Shown here one piece after another: positions 9,902 to 19,721 of a stretch of DNA of 64,000 nt; the first letter of the stretch is position 1, and each line of letters starts with the position of its first letter. The notes beneath the pieces were generated by a model, which was given only the letters and a program-made list of their open reading frames with translations, was not told where the DNA came from and did no database searches. The stretch spans positions 140,741,807-140,805,806 of the forward strand of contig NC_035449.2 of assembly GCF_002127325.2 (NCBI RefSeq), read 5' to 3'. The translations under genes and the position numbers were made by a program. Source of the DNA: Helianthus annuus (Eukaryota; Streptophyta; Magnoliopsida; Asterales; Asteraceae).

Positions 9902-10990
9902 TCAGCCATAGTCTGAAATGGAGTATCCCACAAGATTGAACTCGTCGTTCCGCGGGTACCACAAGCCGATTCTTGGGCTTCCTTTGAGATATCGCAGAAT
10001 GCGTCTGGCGATCATCATATGAGAGACTCTGGGACTCGACTGATAGCGTTCTGCGAGGCAGGTTGGATACATAATATCTGGCCTAGATGCTATGAGGTAC
10101 ATGAATGACCCAATCATCGACCGGTAGAGAGTCTCGTCGACTTTTTCTCCATTCAGATCCGGACAGATGCCGTGATTGAGCGCCAACAGGGTAGATATCA
10201 GTGTCGTGCATGTCATGCTGAATTTCTCCAACACGTCATTCACGTACTTTGTCTGATATATTCCATCAGACAACTGATCAACTTGAAGCCCCAAGAAGAA
10301 CTTCATCTCCCCCATCGAACTCATCTCGAACTTGAGCTTCATGACCCTCTCAAAGTCTTTACAAAGTGTATCGTTCGTAGAGCCGAAGATTATATCATCA
10401 ACATAGATTTGGACGATCAAGATGTGCCCATCAACTTCCCATATAAAGAGGGTAGCATCAACTTTGCCTCTGATAAGGCCGTCGTCTAACAGGTGTTGAG
10501 ACAGAGTCTCGTACCAGGCTCCTGGGGCCTGGTGCAACCCGTATGAGTCTTTATCTAGCAAGTACACTTTATCTTTATGTATCGGATCTACGAAGCCCGA
10601 TAACTCTTCGACATACACCTCCTCCTTTTCTTTTCCGTAGAGGAAAGCTGATTTGACATCAAGCTGATAGACCTTGAATCCCTTATAAGAAGCAAACACG
10701 AGGAAAATTCGTATCACCTTGAGCCGAGCAACAGGTGCATATACATCAGTAAAGTCGATACCCTCCTGCTTGTTAAAACCTTGAACTATTAAGCGAGCTT
10801 TTTTTCAGACTATAACTCCTCTGTCATCCTTTTTACATGTGAAGACCCACTTTGTATTAATCTTCTGGTGGTCTTCAGGTAAATCAACAAGTCTCCACAC
10901 CCCAAGCTTTTCAAACTGTGAAATCTCTTCTTGCATAGTGTTACCCAGCTTTCTTCGGTAAGTGCTTCCTGTTAGGAAACTTTTATAAGT
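9902..10990 (-). pseudogene. pol: COP2 pol: reverse transcriptase
   Basis: Reads leftward from about 10990: MQEEISQFEKLGVWRLVDL, KWVFTCKKDDRGVIV, then (after TGA 10802-10804, an Arg codon changed by C to T) KARLIVQGFNKQEGIDF, VYAPVARLKVIR, YQLDVKSAFLYG and GLHQAPGAWYETL. The catalytic box YVDDIIFGS is intact, followed by RSMIGSFMYLIASRPDIM. Only one nonsense codon and the RNase H frame break are visible, so COP2 is a less decayed pol than COP1. The N-terminal part and the integrase were lost to the ATH insertion. Confidence 0.85.
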
Positions 10991-12433
10991 TGATACGTAC
11001 AAAATGCAACATATAAATTACATCAATAAAGGCATAAAACCAACCATTTTTAGTACTAATGTTGGAAAAAGCGCATTTCTTTCTTCCTTTTGAATTCATA
11101 GGACTAAACGAGCTTAAAAGAACAAAAGGAACAAATGAGCAGCCAAAAACCAACATAAATATAAGAAGAAGGAATAACGTGACATGCCTGACCCCTCAGC
11201 AGCATCTCCCAAGACAAAAACAAGAAAACAGAAACTGACCACGGGGTCGTGCCCAACCAGGCATGGGGCGTGGTCAGATCTCACACAAAAAGACAAGACC
11301 TGCAGAAGCTTCTACGCCCACCACAGGGCCGTGCCCAGCTCACCATGGGGTGTGGTCAACTCTTAGATTTGCAGAATCTTGATAATATAGCAAAGAGTTG
11401 ACCATGGGGCCGTGTCCAGAAACCACGGGGTTGTGGGGCCCTCTGCTGACAGATACAATAAATGAAGGAAGAGGAGAAGATGGCCACGGGCCGTGCCCAA
11501 TGGACACGGAGCCATGGCCGTGGCTCTGTTCTGACTATAAATAGGGGTTCTTGGTTCACTTCAAAGGCATCCCTTGGCAACCCACTTCTCTCTCACTTTG
11601 CTACCACTCCACCACCACTACAACACCAACACCCACCACCATCATCCATCTTTCATCTTTAGAGTGTGTAGTAGTCTCGGGGTCCAAGATTGATAGTAAG
11701 AGTTCTTGTCAATCAAAGGCCATGCTTGGCTAATCTTACATCACTTGGTGAAGACAAGTCTTTAATGTATTACTTGGTGAATACAAGTCTTTAATTGGGT
11801 ATGTATTAATGACTTTAATAACTAGTTTCTTATGTTGAAAGTGAATTTTCTTTACCATTTCTTCATGATGTCATTGATTTGCTCATTTGTGTCTTTACGG
11901 TTTATATAAAGCACGTTAACTCCCTGGAAGGGGGTTAGAAGGGTGGTTTGGTAAAGTTCTTGTCTCGTTCAGTGTATAGATCCTACGAGGACTTGGTTCA
12001 AGCTTACTAGGACCTCCTTCAATGCCCCAAAGGTATTGGATGGCGGGGGTGTTAATGGCTTGAACCCCTCATATGTAAACTACTAATAAAACATTAAACC
12101 GGCTTCTTGGGATTGTATCCTTGCTGACTCAAACCACTTAGCCGAGGGTAACGTCACCTTCAAAAGAGGGGCCTACCACTTTTCGCATTAATAACTTATT
12201 TAATTGTCTTTCAATATTCTAACCCTTTGGGATTGTGTCCCTGTTGACTCAAACCACTAGGTTGAGGGTAACGTCACCTTCAAAAGAGGGGCCTACTACT
12301 ATAACTAAGATAATCTCTTAAAAAGTCCGAAAGTGTGAAAATCATCAAAGGGTACAATAAAGATGAGTTGGATCCAAGTGATTCTATCTTGTCTATTTGT
12401 TTTTCATTTCATTTATCTTTTAATTTTTAGATT
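10991..12433 (+). repeat. ATH 5' LTR, main part
   Basis: Starts TGATACGTACAAAATGCAAC, matching 55921 onward. Contains four pairs of GC-rich palindromes built on CCACGGGGCCGTGCC (about 11239, 11321, 11401 and 11483) and a TATA box. Downstream of that, a tract at 12110-12300 repeats the phrase CTCAAACCACT..GAGGGTAACGTCACC twice, with a CACCTTCAAAAGAGGGGCC core. The LTR is broken at 12433 by GYP-A; its last 66 bases lie at 16888-16953. Confidence 0.8.
11536..11544 (+). promoter_or_regulatory. ATH LTR TATA box
   Basis: TATAAATAG, about 20-55 bases downstream of the palindrome pair CCACGGGCCGTGCCC and ACGGAGCCATGGCCGTGG. A start site would be expected about 30 bases further on. Spacing and context are as expected for an LTR promoter. 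Confidence 0.6.
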
Positions 12434-14428
12434 TGTAACACTCACTTTTATAATATAATTTTTTACCAATAAATAGAACAATTCTTTATAAATACTAAGC
12501 CCAAATATTTGCATTATCATTAATCAAAACAACATTAGGATACATATGTATTCCTTTAATTACATAAGTTCTACTAATATCTAATGATCACAAAAGATGC
12601 GGAACAAGATCTTGAATGTGTTCGGTTTGGAAACGTTGACTTGATCATCATCTGCGTACTTGCATGGTCCTAAAAGCTAAAAATTTTAACAAACATAAGT
12701 AACGGGGTATTTAGTAATTTGCATAATCGAACTATGCTCGGAAACGAATTCAATTGGCCACAATGCACAAAACTTAACATAAAAGGCTGGGCGCTACCAT
12801 AGCTACAGTGGCCACTGGCAATGTGTGGCTGCCGTAAGACAGAAGGAAACCACCGTAACAATTTAGTCAGTACCGTAAGCTACGGTAGCTACCGTACCTT
12901 ACGGTAGCTCTCGCGCGCCCCGCATAACCAGACCAAGCTTACGCGGCCCGCCAAGGCCTCATCTGCAACAATTTCCTTGTTATTCTGCTGTTTTGACCCA
13001 TTTGTTCTCATTCCACACTTTCAAAGTATCAAAATACAATATGGAACATACCAAAATCTCTAGTGAGACCTATAGTTCCTTGTCTTCAATCTATTAACAT
13101 TTCCCTAACAAGGATTGTAACGAATATGCATCATTTGATGCATAATCAAACATATAGATATTCATTCCGCAATTTAACCAACTTTACCCTCTAATTCTTT
13201 ATTCCCGAAACCATATGGACGGGATACTATTGTGTAACAAGGTGACCCATATTTGGGTTATTTATGTCTAACACTCACACTCCCATTACCGGTTTGTGTG
13301 TTTAATAAGTCACTACCCGTCACCCGGGCTTATAGTCTACGGATAAGGTACTCCCATTACCCGGTTTGTACCTATCCTTAATAACCAGTTTGGTTTACCG
13401 TTATGAAGTCCATCATTTAAGCAAACCAAGCTACTTAAATCTCATATTCTAAATTACTGACTGATATCAATAACGATAGACTAATTAAGAATATTAACGG
13501 AGCATTAGCCACGTACCTTATTGCTTTTCCTTCAACTTTGCAGTTGCCCCGGCTTGACTCCCTGAAGCCCCACTCGAGTTGCCTGTAACGTGCAACCCAA
13601 TTATCATCGATGCCTATTAGTCACATACTCAAAATATTTACATTTGTGCATACTTCATTCATAATTTCACATCAACGTTACTTGGTGAATTGTTAGAACC
13701 AACATTTCATTTGAGCGTTTTATCAAACACTTTATGTGCATAATTTATAATTAGCCATATCATTCATGTTATTCAAGTTTCTAACCATAAAAACTCCTAC
13801 TTAACAAGTAGACATATTTACTATAACCTCTTTATATCAAATTTCTGATTATTATGAGTTCAAACATCATCATTAACCTTCCAGATTTCATAAGTCCGAC
13901 TTACACATCGAAACCCATTTGTTCATACTTGTGCATTCAACTCAATACCTAGTCATAGCATTTGTTCTACTTGTATTTATCAAAACTTCCTTAGAATCTT
14001 ATAGATTTCATTATCTTTATCACAATTTGAGCATAATTTTATCCTAATTGTGCATCATAAATTTCACCAAGAACTTATTACTTCAACATACACCAATTTC
14101 TCAACATACCTTATGAAGAGATGATGTTACGGACTTCAATTCATCAAACATGCATCAGATTCTTTTTGATTCTTGGCTGAATTTGAGGGATTTGTGAGGA
14201 AGAACAAGAGTAGGGTTTTGCTCCCCTTTTTCCCTTCTGGTCGCACACACCTACATACACACACTTGTGTGTGTGGTGGTTTGATTATTTTTTTAAGTTA
14301 AGTTTCCATCTCTACATTTTCAGCCCCTCAAGTTTCTTTGTTGGTTTAATATTATTTAAGTTATCACCTATACATTTATATTTTAAACGTATGGTATTTA
14401 TCAACTAATTATTATTTGGGGTGTTACA
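12434..14428 (-). repeat. GYP-A 3' LTR
   Basis: 1995 bp, TGTAACACTCAC to GGGGTGTTACA with TG..CA ends. It carries a cluster of short inverted words at 12795-12910 (TACCGTAAGCTACGGTAGCT and TACCTTACGGTAGCT). The rest is AT-rich and non-coding. No full second LTR is present for age comparison. Confidence 0.85.
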
Positions 14429-14470
14429 AGTCCACCCTCCTTAAAGAGGGTTTCGTCCCTGAAACCATTT
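14429..14470 (-). promoter_or_regulatory. GYP-A polypurine region
   Basis: On the element strand this reads GGGACGAAACCCTCTTTAAGGAGGGTGGACT just before the LTR. It is the purine-rich primer region, and resembles the GGGACGAAAT motif before the GYP-B 3' LTR. Confidence 0.6.
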
Positions 14471-14558
14471 TACGCACAAAATCATAATGTATACACGTAC
14501 CGAAAAGTGAAGGGTTGAGTCGTCTCATTTCCTCTTCAGACTCCGAAGTGGTGTATGA

Positions 14559-15062
14559 TCATTTCCGGTATTCCCATTTGACCTCCACTTGGTCGAATTC
14601 TTTGTTCCTTAAACCCTTAACTTTACGGTCTAGGATTGCGATAGGCCTCGCTATGTAGTTGAGTTTATTATCAATCTCTATATCATCGAGGGGAACATAG
14701 GCCGTATTATCCGCTAAACATTTCCGCAGATGTGAGACATGGAACGTGTTGTGTATCCCACTTAGTTCCTCAGGTAATTCTAGTCGAGAAGCCACCTTAC
14801 CCACTCGCTCCAAAATTGTAAAAGGCCCTATAAATCGCGGACTCAACTTTCCTCGTTTTCTGAATCGGATAATCCCCTTCCACGGAGATACCTTAAGCAT
14901 CACCCTTTCGCCAACTTGATATTCGATTGGCCTTCGTCTCTTATCCGCATATGATTTTTGTCGATCTTGAGCTGCCTTCAAATGGGCCCGGATCATGTCA
15001 ATTTTCTCGTTCGTAACCCGAAGCACATCTACCGTAAAGCATTTCATATGGGGCTCCACCAA
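14559..15062 (-). pseudogene. pol: GYP-A pol: integrase C-terminus and chromodomain-like end
   Basis: [49 protein letters not shown] is the gypsy integrase GPF/Y module. Then YRLELPEELSGIHNTFHVSHLRKCL and a chromodomain-like tail, KVKGLRNKEFDQVEVKWEYRK. A stop follows where GYP-D has RGPEYTWE. About 30 residues are lost at the junction with the preceding integrase part, where the frame changes. Confidence 0.82.
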
Positions 15063-15573
15063 TACTTGAATGGTAGTTGTTGTTATATGAAAATTCCATT
15101 AACGGCAGATACGCATCCCAACTACCGCCGAAGTCTATTATACATGCTTGAAGCATATCTTCTAATGTTTGTATTGTTCGCTCACTTTGCCCATCGGTTT
15201 GCGGGTGATATGCGGTACTAATCAACAGCTTGGTACCCATTTTTTCTTGAAAGTCGCGCCAAAAATTTGAAGTAAACCGGGTATCTCTATCAGACACGAT
15301 AGTTACCGGCACCCCGTAGCGTGCTATGATCTCATTCACGTATACTTCCGGCATCTTCTCAGAGGTGTATGTTTCTCGAATAGGGATGAAATGAGTGCTC
15401 TTGGTTAGTCTATCTACAACTACCCAAATGTAATCAAATCCCCGAGCCGTTCTTGGCAGTTTTGTCAACAGGTCCATAGTAACATGTTCCCATTTCCAAA
15501 CCAGAATATCTAGTGTTGGAGTTTGCCATAAGGTTTTTGATGCTCCGCTTTGACTTGTAAACAAGTCATGCAC
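14998..15573 (-). pseudogene. pol: GYP-A pol: integrase core
   Basis: Contains WKWEHVTMDLLTKLPRTARG (first catalytic Asp), VSDRDTRFTSNFW (second Asp) and [21 protein letters not shown] (catalytic Glu), so the DDE triad is present. It is joined to the upstream zinc-binding part through a frameshift at about 15520-15560 (KPYGKLQ), and to the C-terminal module through another break near 15010. Confidence 0.85.
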
Positions 15574-16184
15574 TTCTCGACGTATTTAACCACATCTCTT
15601 TTCATCCCTGGCCACCAGTAGTTTTCTTTCAAATCTCTATACATTTTGGTCGCTCCAGGGTGAATTGAGTGGCGAGACTTATGAGCCTCGTCGAGTAGAA
15701 GACCTTTAACACCACATGTGTTTGGGACCCAAATCCTACCATACCGGTATTTCATCCCATTACTTCCTTCCATGAGGTCTTTTACCAACCCCTTTACACG
15801 TTTCTTTTTCCAATTCTCTTCCTTTACTGCTTCGATCTGGGCTTCTCGAATTTGTTCAAGTAAGCTGGAAGTTACTACTAATTGCATGGACCACACCCGA
15901 ATAAGAATGTATTCTTCCTTTCGGCTAAGGGCATCCGCCACTACATTAGCCTTTCCGGGGTGATAATGGATTTCGCAATCATAATCCTTCACTACTTCTA
16001 ACCAGCACCTCTGCCTCATATTCAATTCCTTCTGATCGAAGAAGTACTTTAAACTTTTATGGTCAGTGAAAATAGTACATTTCACACCATACAAGTAATG
16101 TCTCCAGATCTTTAAGGCGAAGACTACGGCTGCCAACTCGAGATCATGAGTCAGGTATTTTGTTTCATGCGGCTTAAGTTGTCT
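15510..16184 (-). pseudogene. pol: GYP-A pol: RNase H and integrase zinc domain
   Basis: Begins after TGA at about 16183 (AYT*RQLKPHE). RNase H motifs are [39 protein letters not shown] and [14 protein letters not shown]. The integrase HHCC region follows: [41 protein letters not shown]. One nonsense codon at the start and one frameshift at the end separate it from its neighbours. Confidence 0.85.
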
Positions 16185-16887
16185 TCAGGTATACGCGATT
16201 ACCCTTCCCCTTTGCATTAGCACGCACCCAAGGCCTAGGTGTGACGCATCTAAATACACTACCATATCTTCCGCACCATCTGGTAAAGTCAACGCCGGTG
16301 CACATGTTAACTTTTCCTTTAATGTCTGAAATGCCTTTTCCTGATCATCTTCCAAGACGAACTTCTCATTCTTGCGGGTAAGCTTGGTCAAAGGCGATGC
16401 AATCATGGAGAAATCCTGAATGAATCTCCGATAATAACCTGCCAACCCCAAGAAACTTCTAATTTCGGATGGATTCTTTGGAGGGTTCCATTTTGACACT
16501 GCTTCCACCTTCGATGGATCCACCAATATTCCTTCGGCACTTATGACGTGCCCTAAGAATTGCACCTCTCGTAACCAAAAGGTGTATTTCGAGAATTTAA
16601 CATATAATCTTTCCCGCCTTAGTACCTTTAATACTTCCCGTAAGTGGTTAGCATGATCCGACTCGTTTCTTGAATAAACGAGGATGTCGTGGATAAAGAC
16701 AATCACCGACCTATAGAGCATCGGCTTGCAAACCCGGTTCATGGGGTCCATGAAAGCCGCGGGTGCATTCGTTAATCCGAAGGACATCACGAGGAATTCG
16801 TAATGTCCGTATCGCGTATGGAACGTCGTCTTTGGTACATCATCCTCCTTTACCCTCAACTGATGGTAACCCGATCTCAAATCAATT
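16185..16887 (-). pseudogene. pol: GYP-A pol: reverse transcriptase, second half
   Basis: Starts abruptly at [20 protein letters not shown]. Then [20 protein letters not shown] and the catalytic region [15 protein letters not shown]. Other gypsy copies here read [12 protein letters not shown], so one catalytic Asp has become His. After that come [34 protein letters not shown] and the start of RNase H ([19 protein letters not shown]). The part 16513-16887 is repeated at 17330-17703 and the copy has the same His, so that mutation is older than the duplication. Confidence 0.88.
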
Positions 16888-16953
16888 TAAAACTTGACAA
16901 ATGCGTAAAACGAACTTAAAATATCAATAAAATCATATCACGCTTAACGTACA
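16888..16953 (+). repeat. ATH 5' LTR, last bases
   Basis: From AAAACTTGACAAATGCG to CGCTTAACGTACA, just before the PBS, so it should be the U5 end of the LTR. It joins directly to the broken GYP-A RT. A second copy lies at 17705-17770 in the tandem duplication. Confidence 0.65.
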
Positions 16954-16962
16954 CCAATTTTT

Positions 16963-16980
16963 TGGCACCGTTGTCGGGGA
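16963..16980 (+). promoter_or_regulatory. ATH primer-binding site, copy 1
   Basis: TGGCACCGTTGTCGGGGA, 9 bases after the LTR end. This is close to the TGGCGCCGTTGTCGGGGA type complementary to plant Asp-tRNA that Athila elements use (family knowledge). Confidence 0.75.
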
Positions 16981-17322
16981 CACAAGGATTTTAAGAAATT
17001 TTAAATCGACGGCCTAATCATTTTTCAAAACATTTTCAAAACTACGCACTTCTTTTTTTTTTTTTTAATTTTTTAGGAATTTTTAGCATAACAGCAAGCT
17101 GAACACGGGGCCGTGCCCATTGGACACGCCCCCGTGCTGCAAGTAACCAGTAACAGTTTTCAAACGCCCAGATACAGAATTTGACCACGAGGCCGTGTCT
17201 GCTCAGCACGGGGCCGTGGTGAGCTTCTGTTTCAGCTTTTTAATTTTGTTTTCTGGTCCTGAGACACTATAATCTGCTGATTGTTTTCTCATAGATCACT
17301 ACTCAGGAGATTACACTTACTA

Positions 17323-17704
17323 CTACATAGATGGATCCACCAATATTCCTTCGGCACTTATGACGTGCCCTAAGAATTGCACCTCTCGTAACCAAAAGGC
17401 GTATTTCGAGAATTTAGCATATAATCTTTCCCGCCTTAGTACCCTTAATACTTCCCGTAAGTGGTTAGCATGATCCGACTCGTTTCTTGAATAAACGAGG
17501 ATGTCGTGGATAAAGACAATCACCGACCTATAGAGCATCGGCTTGCAAACCCGGTTCATGGGGTCCATGAAAGCCGCGGGTGCATTCGTTAATCCGAAGG
17601 ACATCACGAGGAATTCGTAATGTCCGTATCGCGTACGGAACGTCGTCTTTGGTACATCATCCTCCTTTACCCTCAACTGATGGTAACCCGATCTCAAATC
17701 GATT
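17323..17704 (-). pseudogene. Duplicated GYP-A RT fragment
   Basis: A second copy of the middle of the GYP-A RT ([14 protein letters not shown] to [16 protein letters not shown]), produced by the tandem duplication and not a separate insertion. It carries the same FIHD active-site change. The fragment ends at the duplication joint (17330); the last codons after it read into ATH leader sequence. Confidence 0.9.
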
Positions 17705-17779
17705 TAAAACTTGACAAATGCGTAAAACGAACTTAAAATATCAATAAAATCATATCACGCTTAACGTACACCAATTTTT

Positions 17780-17797
17780 TGGCACCGTTGCCGGGGA
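17780..17797 (+). promoter_or_regulatory. ATH primer-binding site, copy 2
   Basis: TGGCACCGTTGCCGGGGA, exactly 817 bases after copy 1, with one T-to-C difference. Confidence 0.75.
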
Positions 17798-18143
17798 CAC
17801 AAGGATTTTAAGAAAGTTTAAAATCGACGGCCTAATCATTTTTCAAAACATTTTCAAAACTACGCGCTTCTTTTTTTTTTAATTTTTTAGGAATTTTTAG
17901 CATAACAGCAAGCTGAACACGGGGCCGTGCCCATTGGACACGCCCCCGTGCTGCAAGTAACCAGTAACAGTTTTCAAACGCCCAGATACAGAATTTGACC
18001 ACGAGGCCGTGTCTGCTCAGCACGGGGCCATGGTGAGCTTCTGTTTCAGCTTTTTAATTTTGTTTTCTGGTCTTGAGACACTATAATCTGCTGATTGTTT
18101 TCTCATAGATCACTACTCAGGAGATTACACTTACTACTACATA
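17798..18143 (+). other. ATH leader with GC-rich palindromes
   Basis: Non-coding leader between PBS and gag remnant. Holds a poly-T tract, the pair ACACGGGGCCGTGCCC and GGACACGCCCCCGTG, and the pair ACCACGAGGCCGTGTC and GCACGGGGCCATGGTG. The same leader stands at 16981-17329. Confidence 0.7.
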
Positions 18144-18813
18144 GAGGATGATCACGAGGAAGAATATTGTACCATTTGCGGTAATCCTCACTCGGTACAA
18201 TATTGGGACCTTTTCCAACCATCCACCTCATATGCGTACTATGAGGAACCAAGGTTTGAACTTCTAAAATCAAGCTTTGATTGGGACACTTATCCCTCTA
18301 ACCTTCACGAAGCACCACCAACTATCATCCCCGAAGCTGAAAGCCTTATACAATGTCTCAAAACTCTTGAACGCTTAATAAGAAATTCCCGCGAAAGGGA
18401 AGAGGCTATTTGTACTAAGGGAGTGATAATTGAAGAAGTAAAAATGGAAGAACAACTAAGTAAAAAACCAAAGCATGAACCAAACGATGAAAGAGGTAAG
18501 TTCGTAAACGATAATTTTAAACAAGAATCAATTTTTCGAGAAATTAACCTTTTGCCACCATCTTTCGAAAATCATTGTTTGGTACCTACTCATGCTAAGT
18601 TTTTAAAAGAGTTAAACACTAACACGAAAATTGACAAAATGGTTAGTATTATATCAACAAACGATCAAACTACGCTGATAAAAGATGAGCAATTTGAAAT
18701 TAACATCACACCGGTTCCATGTTTCTTTCAAAACACCTTTATTAGTAATATTATGATTGATAAAGATCTTTGTGTTAATATAATGCCAAACTATATTTTT
18801 GAAAAATTAAATT
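18144..18813 (+). pseudogene. gag: ATH gag remnant
   Basis: A frame that starts without a clear ATG (EDDHEEEYCTICGNPHSVQYW) and ends at TAG 18811-18813. The CxxC..H piece resembles a degraded zinc knuckle. The later part (FEINITPVPCFFQNTFISNI, then DKDLCVNIMPNYIFEKL) corresponds to the entry to an Athila protease. Most of a normal Athila gag is missing upstream, so a deletion between leader and here is likely. The ATG at 18423 is internal. Confidence 0.6.
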
Positions 18814-19119
18814 AGTGATTTTTCTCCACTTCAAATCCCCATTTTTCTGTCTAATCGGAAAGTAATAGAATCAACGGGAGTAGTTGAGGATGTGTTAGTA
18901 CTAACAAACCAAACGGTGGTCCCAACCGACTTCGTCATTCTTGATGATGCTTCACTTGTGTTGGGACAATCTTTTGTGAAAACCCTTCAAGCAGTGATCA
19001 ATCGGAAGCAAAACAAGCTACCAATTCAATTAGGGGCCGACAAAAGGTATGTCAATCTTGACCAAACCACAAAATACCCACTCGGAAACGACGACCCCTT
19101 AATTGAAAGTGAAGTTTAA
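18814..19119 (+). pseudogene. ATH protease-like region
   Basis: NRKVIESTGVVEDVLVLTNQ, VVPTDFVILDDASLVLGQSF and NDDPLIE are the usual end of the Athila/Tat aspartic protease (the conserved DFVVLD..LILGRPF block). A stop and a frame change separate it from the gag remnant. The active-site DSG is not seen; the preceding LCVNIMP may be its decayed form. Confidence 0.65.
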
Positions 19120-19268
19120 CCACCCGATATGGAGGGCGAAATCGACCAACTTGTCGAAGAGGAGGACGCCATTGAACAAACCTTTTAGTTCTCGACCAAA
19201 ATAAAGAGAAAGCGAATAAAGAATTTCCTAACGACCCACCACTTGAGCTCAAAGAATTCCCAAAAGGT

Positions 19269-19721
19269 TTGGAATATGCTTTTCTAGACAAGCATGGTAA
19301 GTTACCCGTAATTATTTCTTCAAAATTAACTAGTATAGGAAAAGAAAAATTAATTACGCTTTTGAAAAAACATAAAAACGCGATTGCATGGAAGCTTGTA
19401 GATATAAAAGGAGTAAATCCTTCCATGTGCACACACAAAATTTTGATGGAAGATGACTATAAATCGGTAATACAACCACAACGTAGAGTAAATCCAAATG
19501 TTCAAGAAGTGGTTAAAAATGAAGTCATCAAACTACTTGACGCCGGACTCATCTACCCAATTTCCGATAGCCCTTAGGTGAGTCCCGTTCAAGTAGTTCC
19601 CAAAAAAGGAGGTACGACGGTGGTCACTAATGAAAAAAATGAATTAATACCAACAAGGACCGTCACCGGATGGAGAGTTTGCATAGACTATCGTAGATTA
19701 AATGAGGCAACGAGGAAAGAC
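19269..19721 (+). pseudogene. pol: ATH reverse transcriptase, N-terminal part
   Basis: LKYAFL-like start (EYAFLDKHGKLPVIISSKLT), then LLKKHKNAIAWKLVDIKGVNPSMCTHKI, the RT entry VVKNEVIKLLDAGLIYPISDSP, and VSPVQVVPKKGG with GWRVCIDYRRLNEATRKD. A TAG at 19575-19577 replaces the Trp expected in SPWVSPV. The frame is cut at 19721 by the GYP-B 5' LTR, and the remaining RT is absent on the far side of GYP-B. Confidence 0.85.

Larger units (their letters stand above)
8608..10990 (-). mobile_element. COP2: Ty1/copia element, 3' part, minus strand
   Basis: Holds the end of pol plus the 3' non-coding region of a copia element read from right to left. It is cut on the left by COP1 and on the right by the ATH 5' LTR. 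Its 3' non-coding part shares ordered blocks with those of COP3 and COP4, making it the only pol-bearing relative of those gag-only elements in the window. Confidence 0.85.
12434..16887 (-). mobile_element. GYP-A: truncated Ty3/gypsy (chromovirus-like), minus strand
   Basis: Retains the 3' LTR (12434-14428) and pol from mid-RT to the C-terminal domain. Gag, protease, the front of RT and the 5' LTR are deleted; the break falls in [10 protein letters not shown] at 16887 and is joined to the last bases of the ATH LTR. The five bases before the LTR are AGATT, but no matching TSD survives. Confidence 0.85.
16513..18143. repeat. Tandem duplication of about 817 bp (ATH leader with GYP-A RT piece)
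   Basis: Unit 1 is 16513-17329 and unit 2 is 17330 to about 18143. Both start GATGGATCCACCAATATTCC, run through the GYP-A RT fragment, the truncation junction, the ATH LTR end, the PBS, a poly-T tract and two GC-rich palindromes, and end CTACTACATAG. I count about ten base differences plus a poly-T length change, mostly transitions. The order of events is GYP-A insertion, deletion of its 5' part, then duplication. Confidence 0.9.

Noticed and set aside
12100..12310. The repeated CTCAAACCACT..AACGTCACC phrase as a tandem-repeat locus or CRISPR-like array
   Set aside because: Only two imperfect copies inside the ATH LTR, with no regular spacers.
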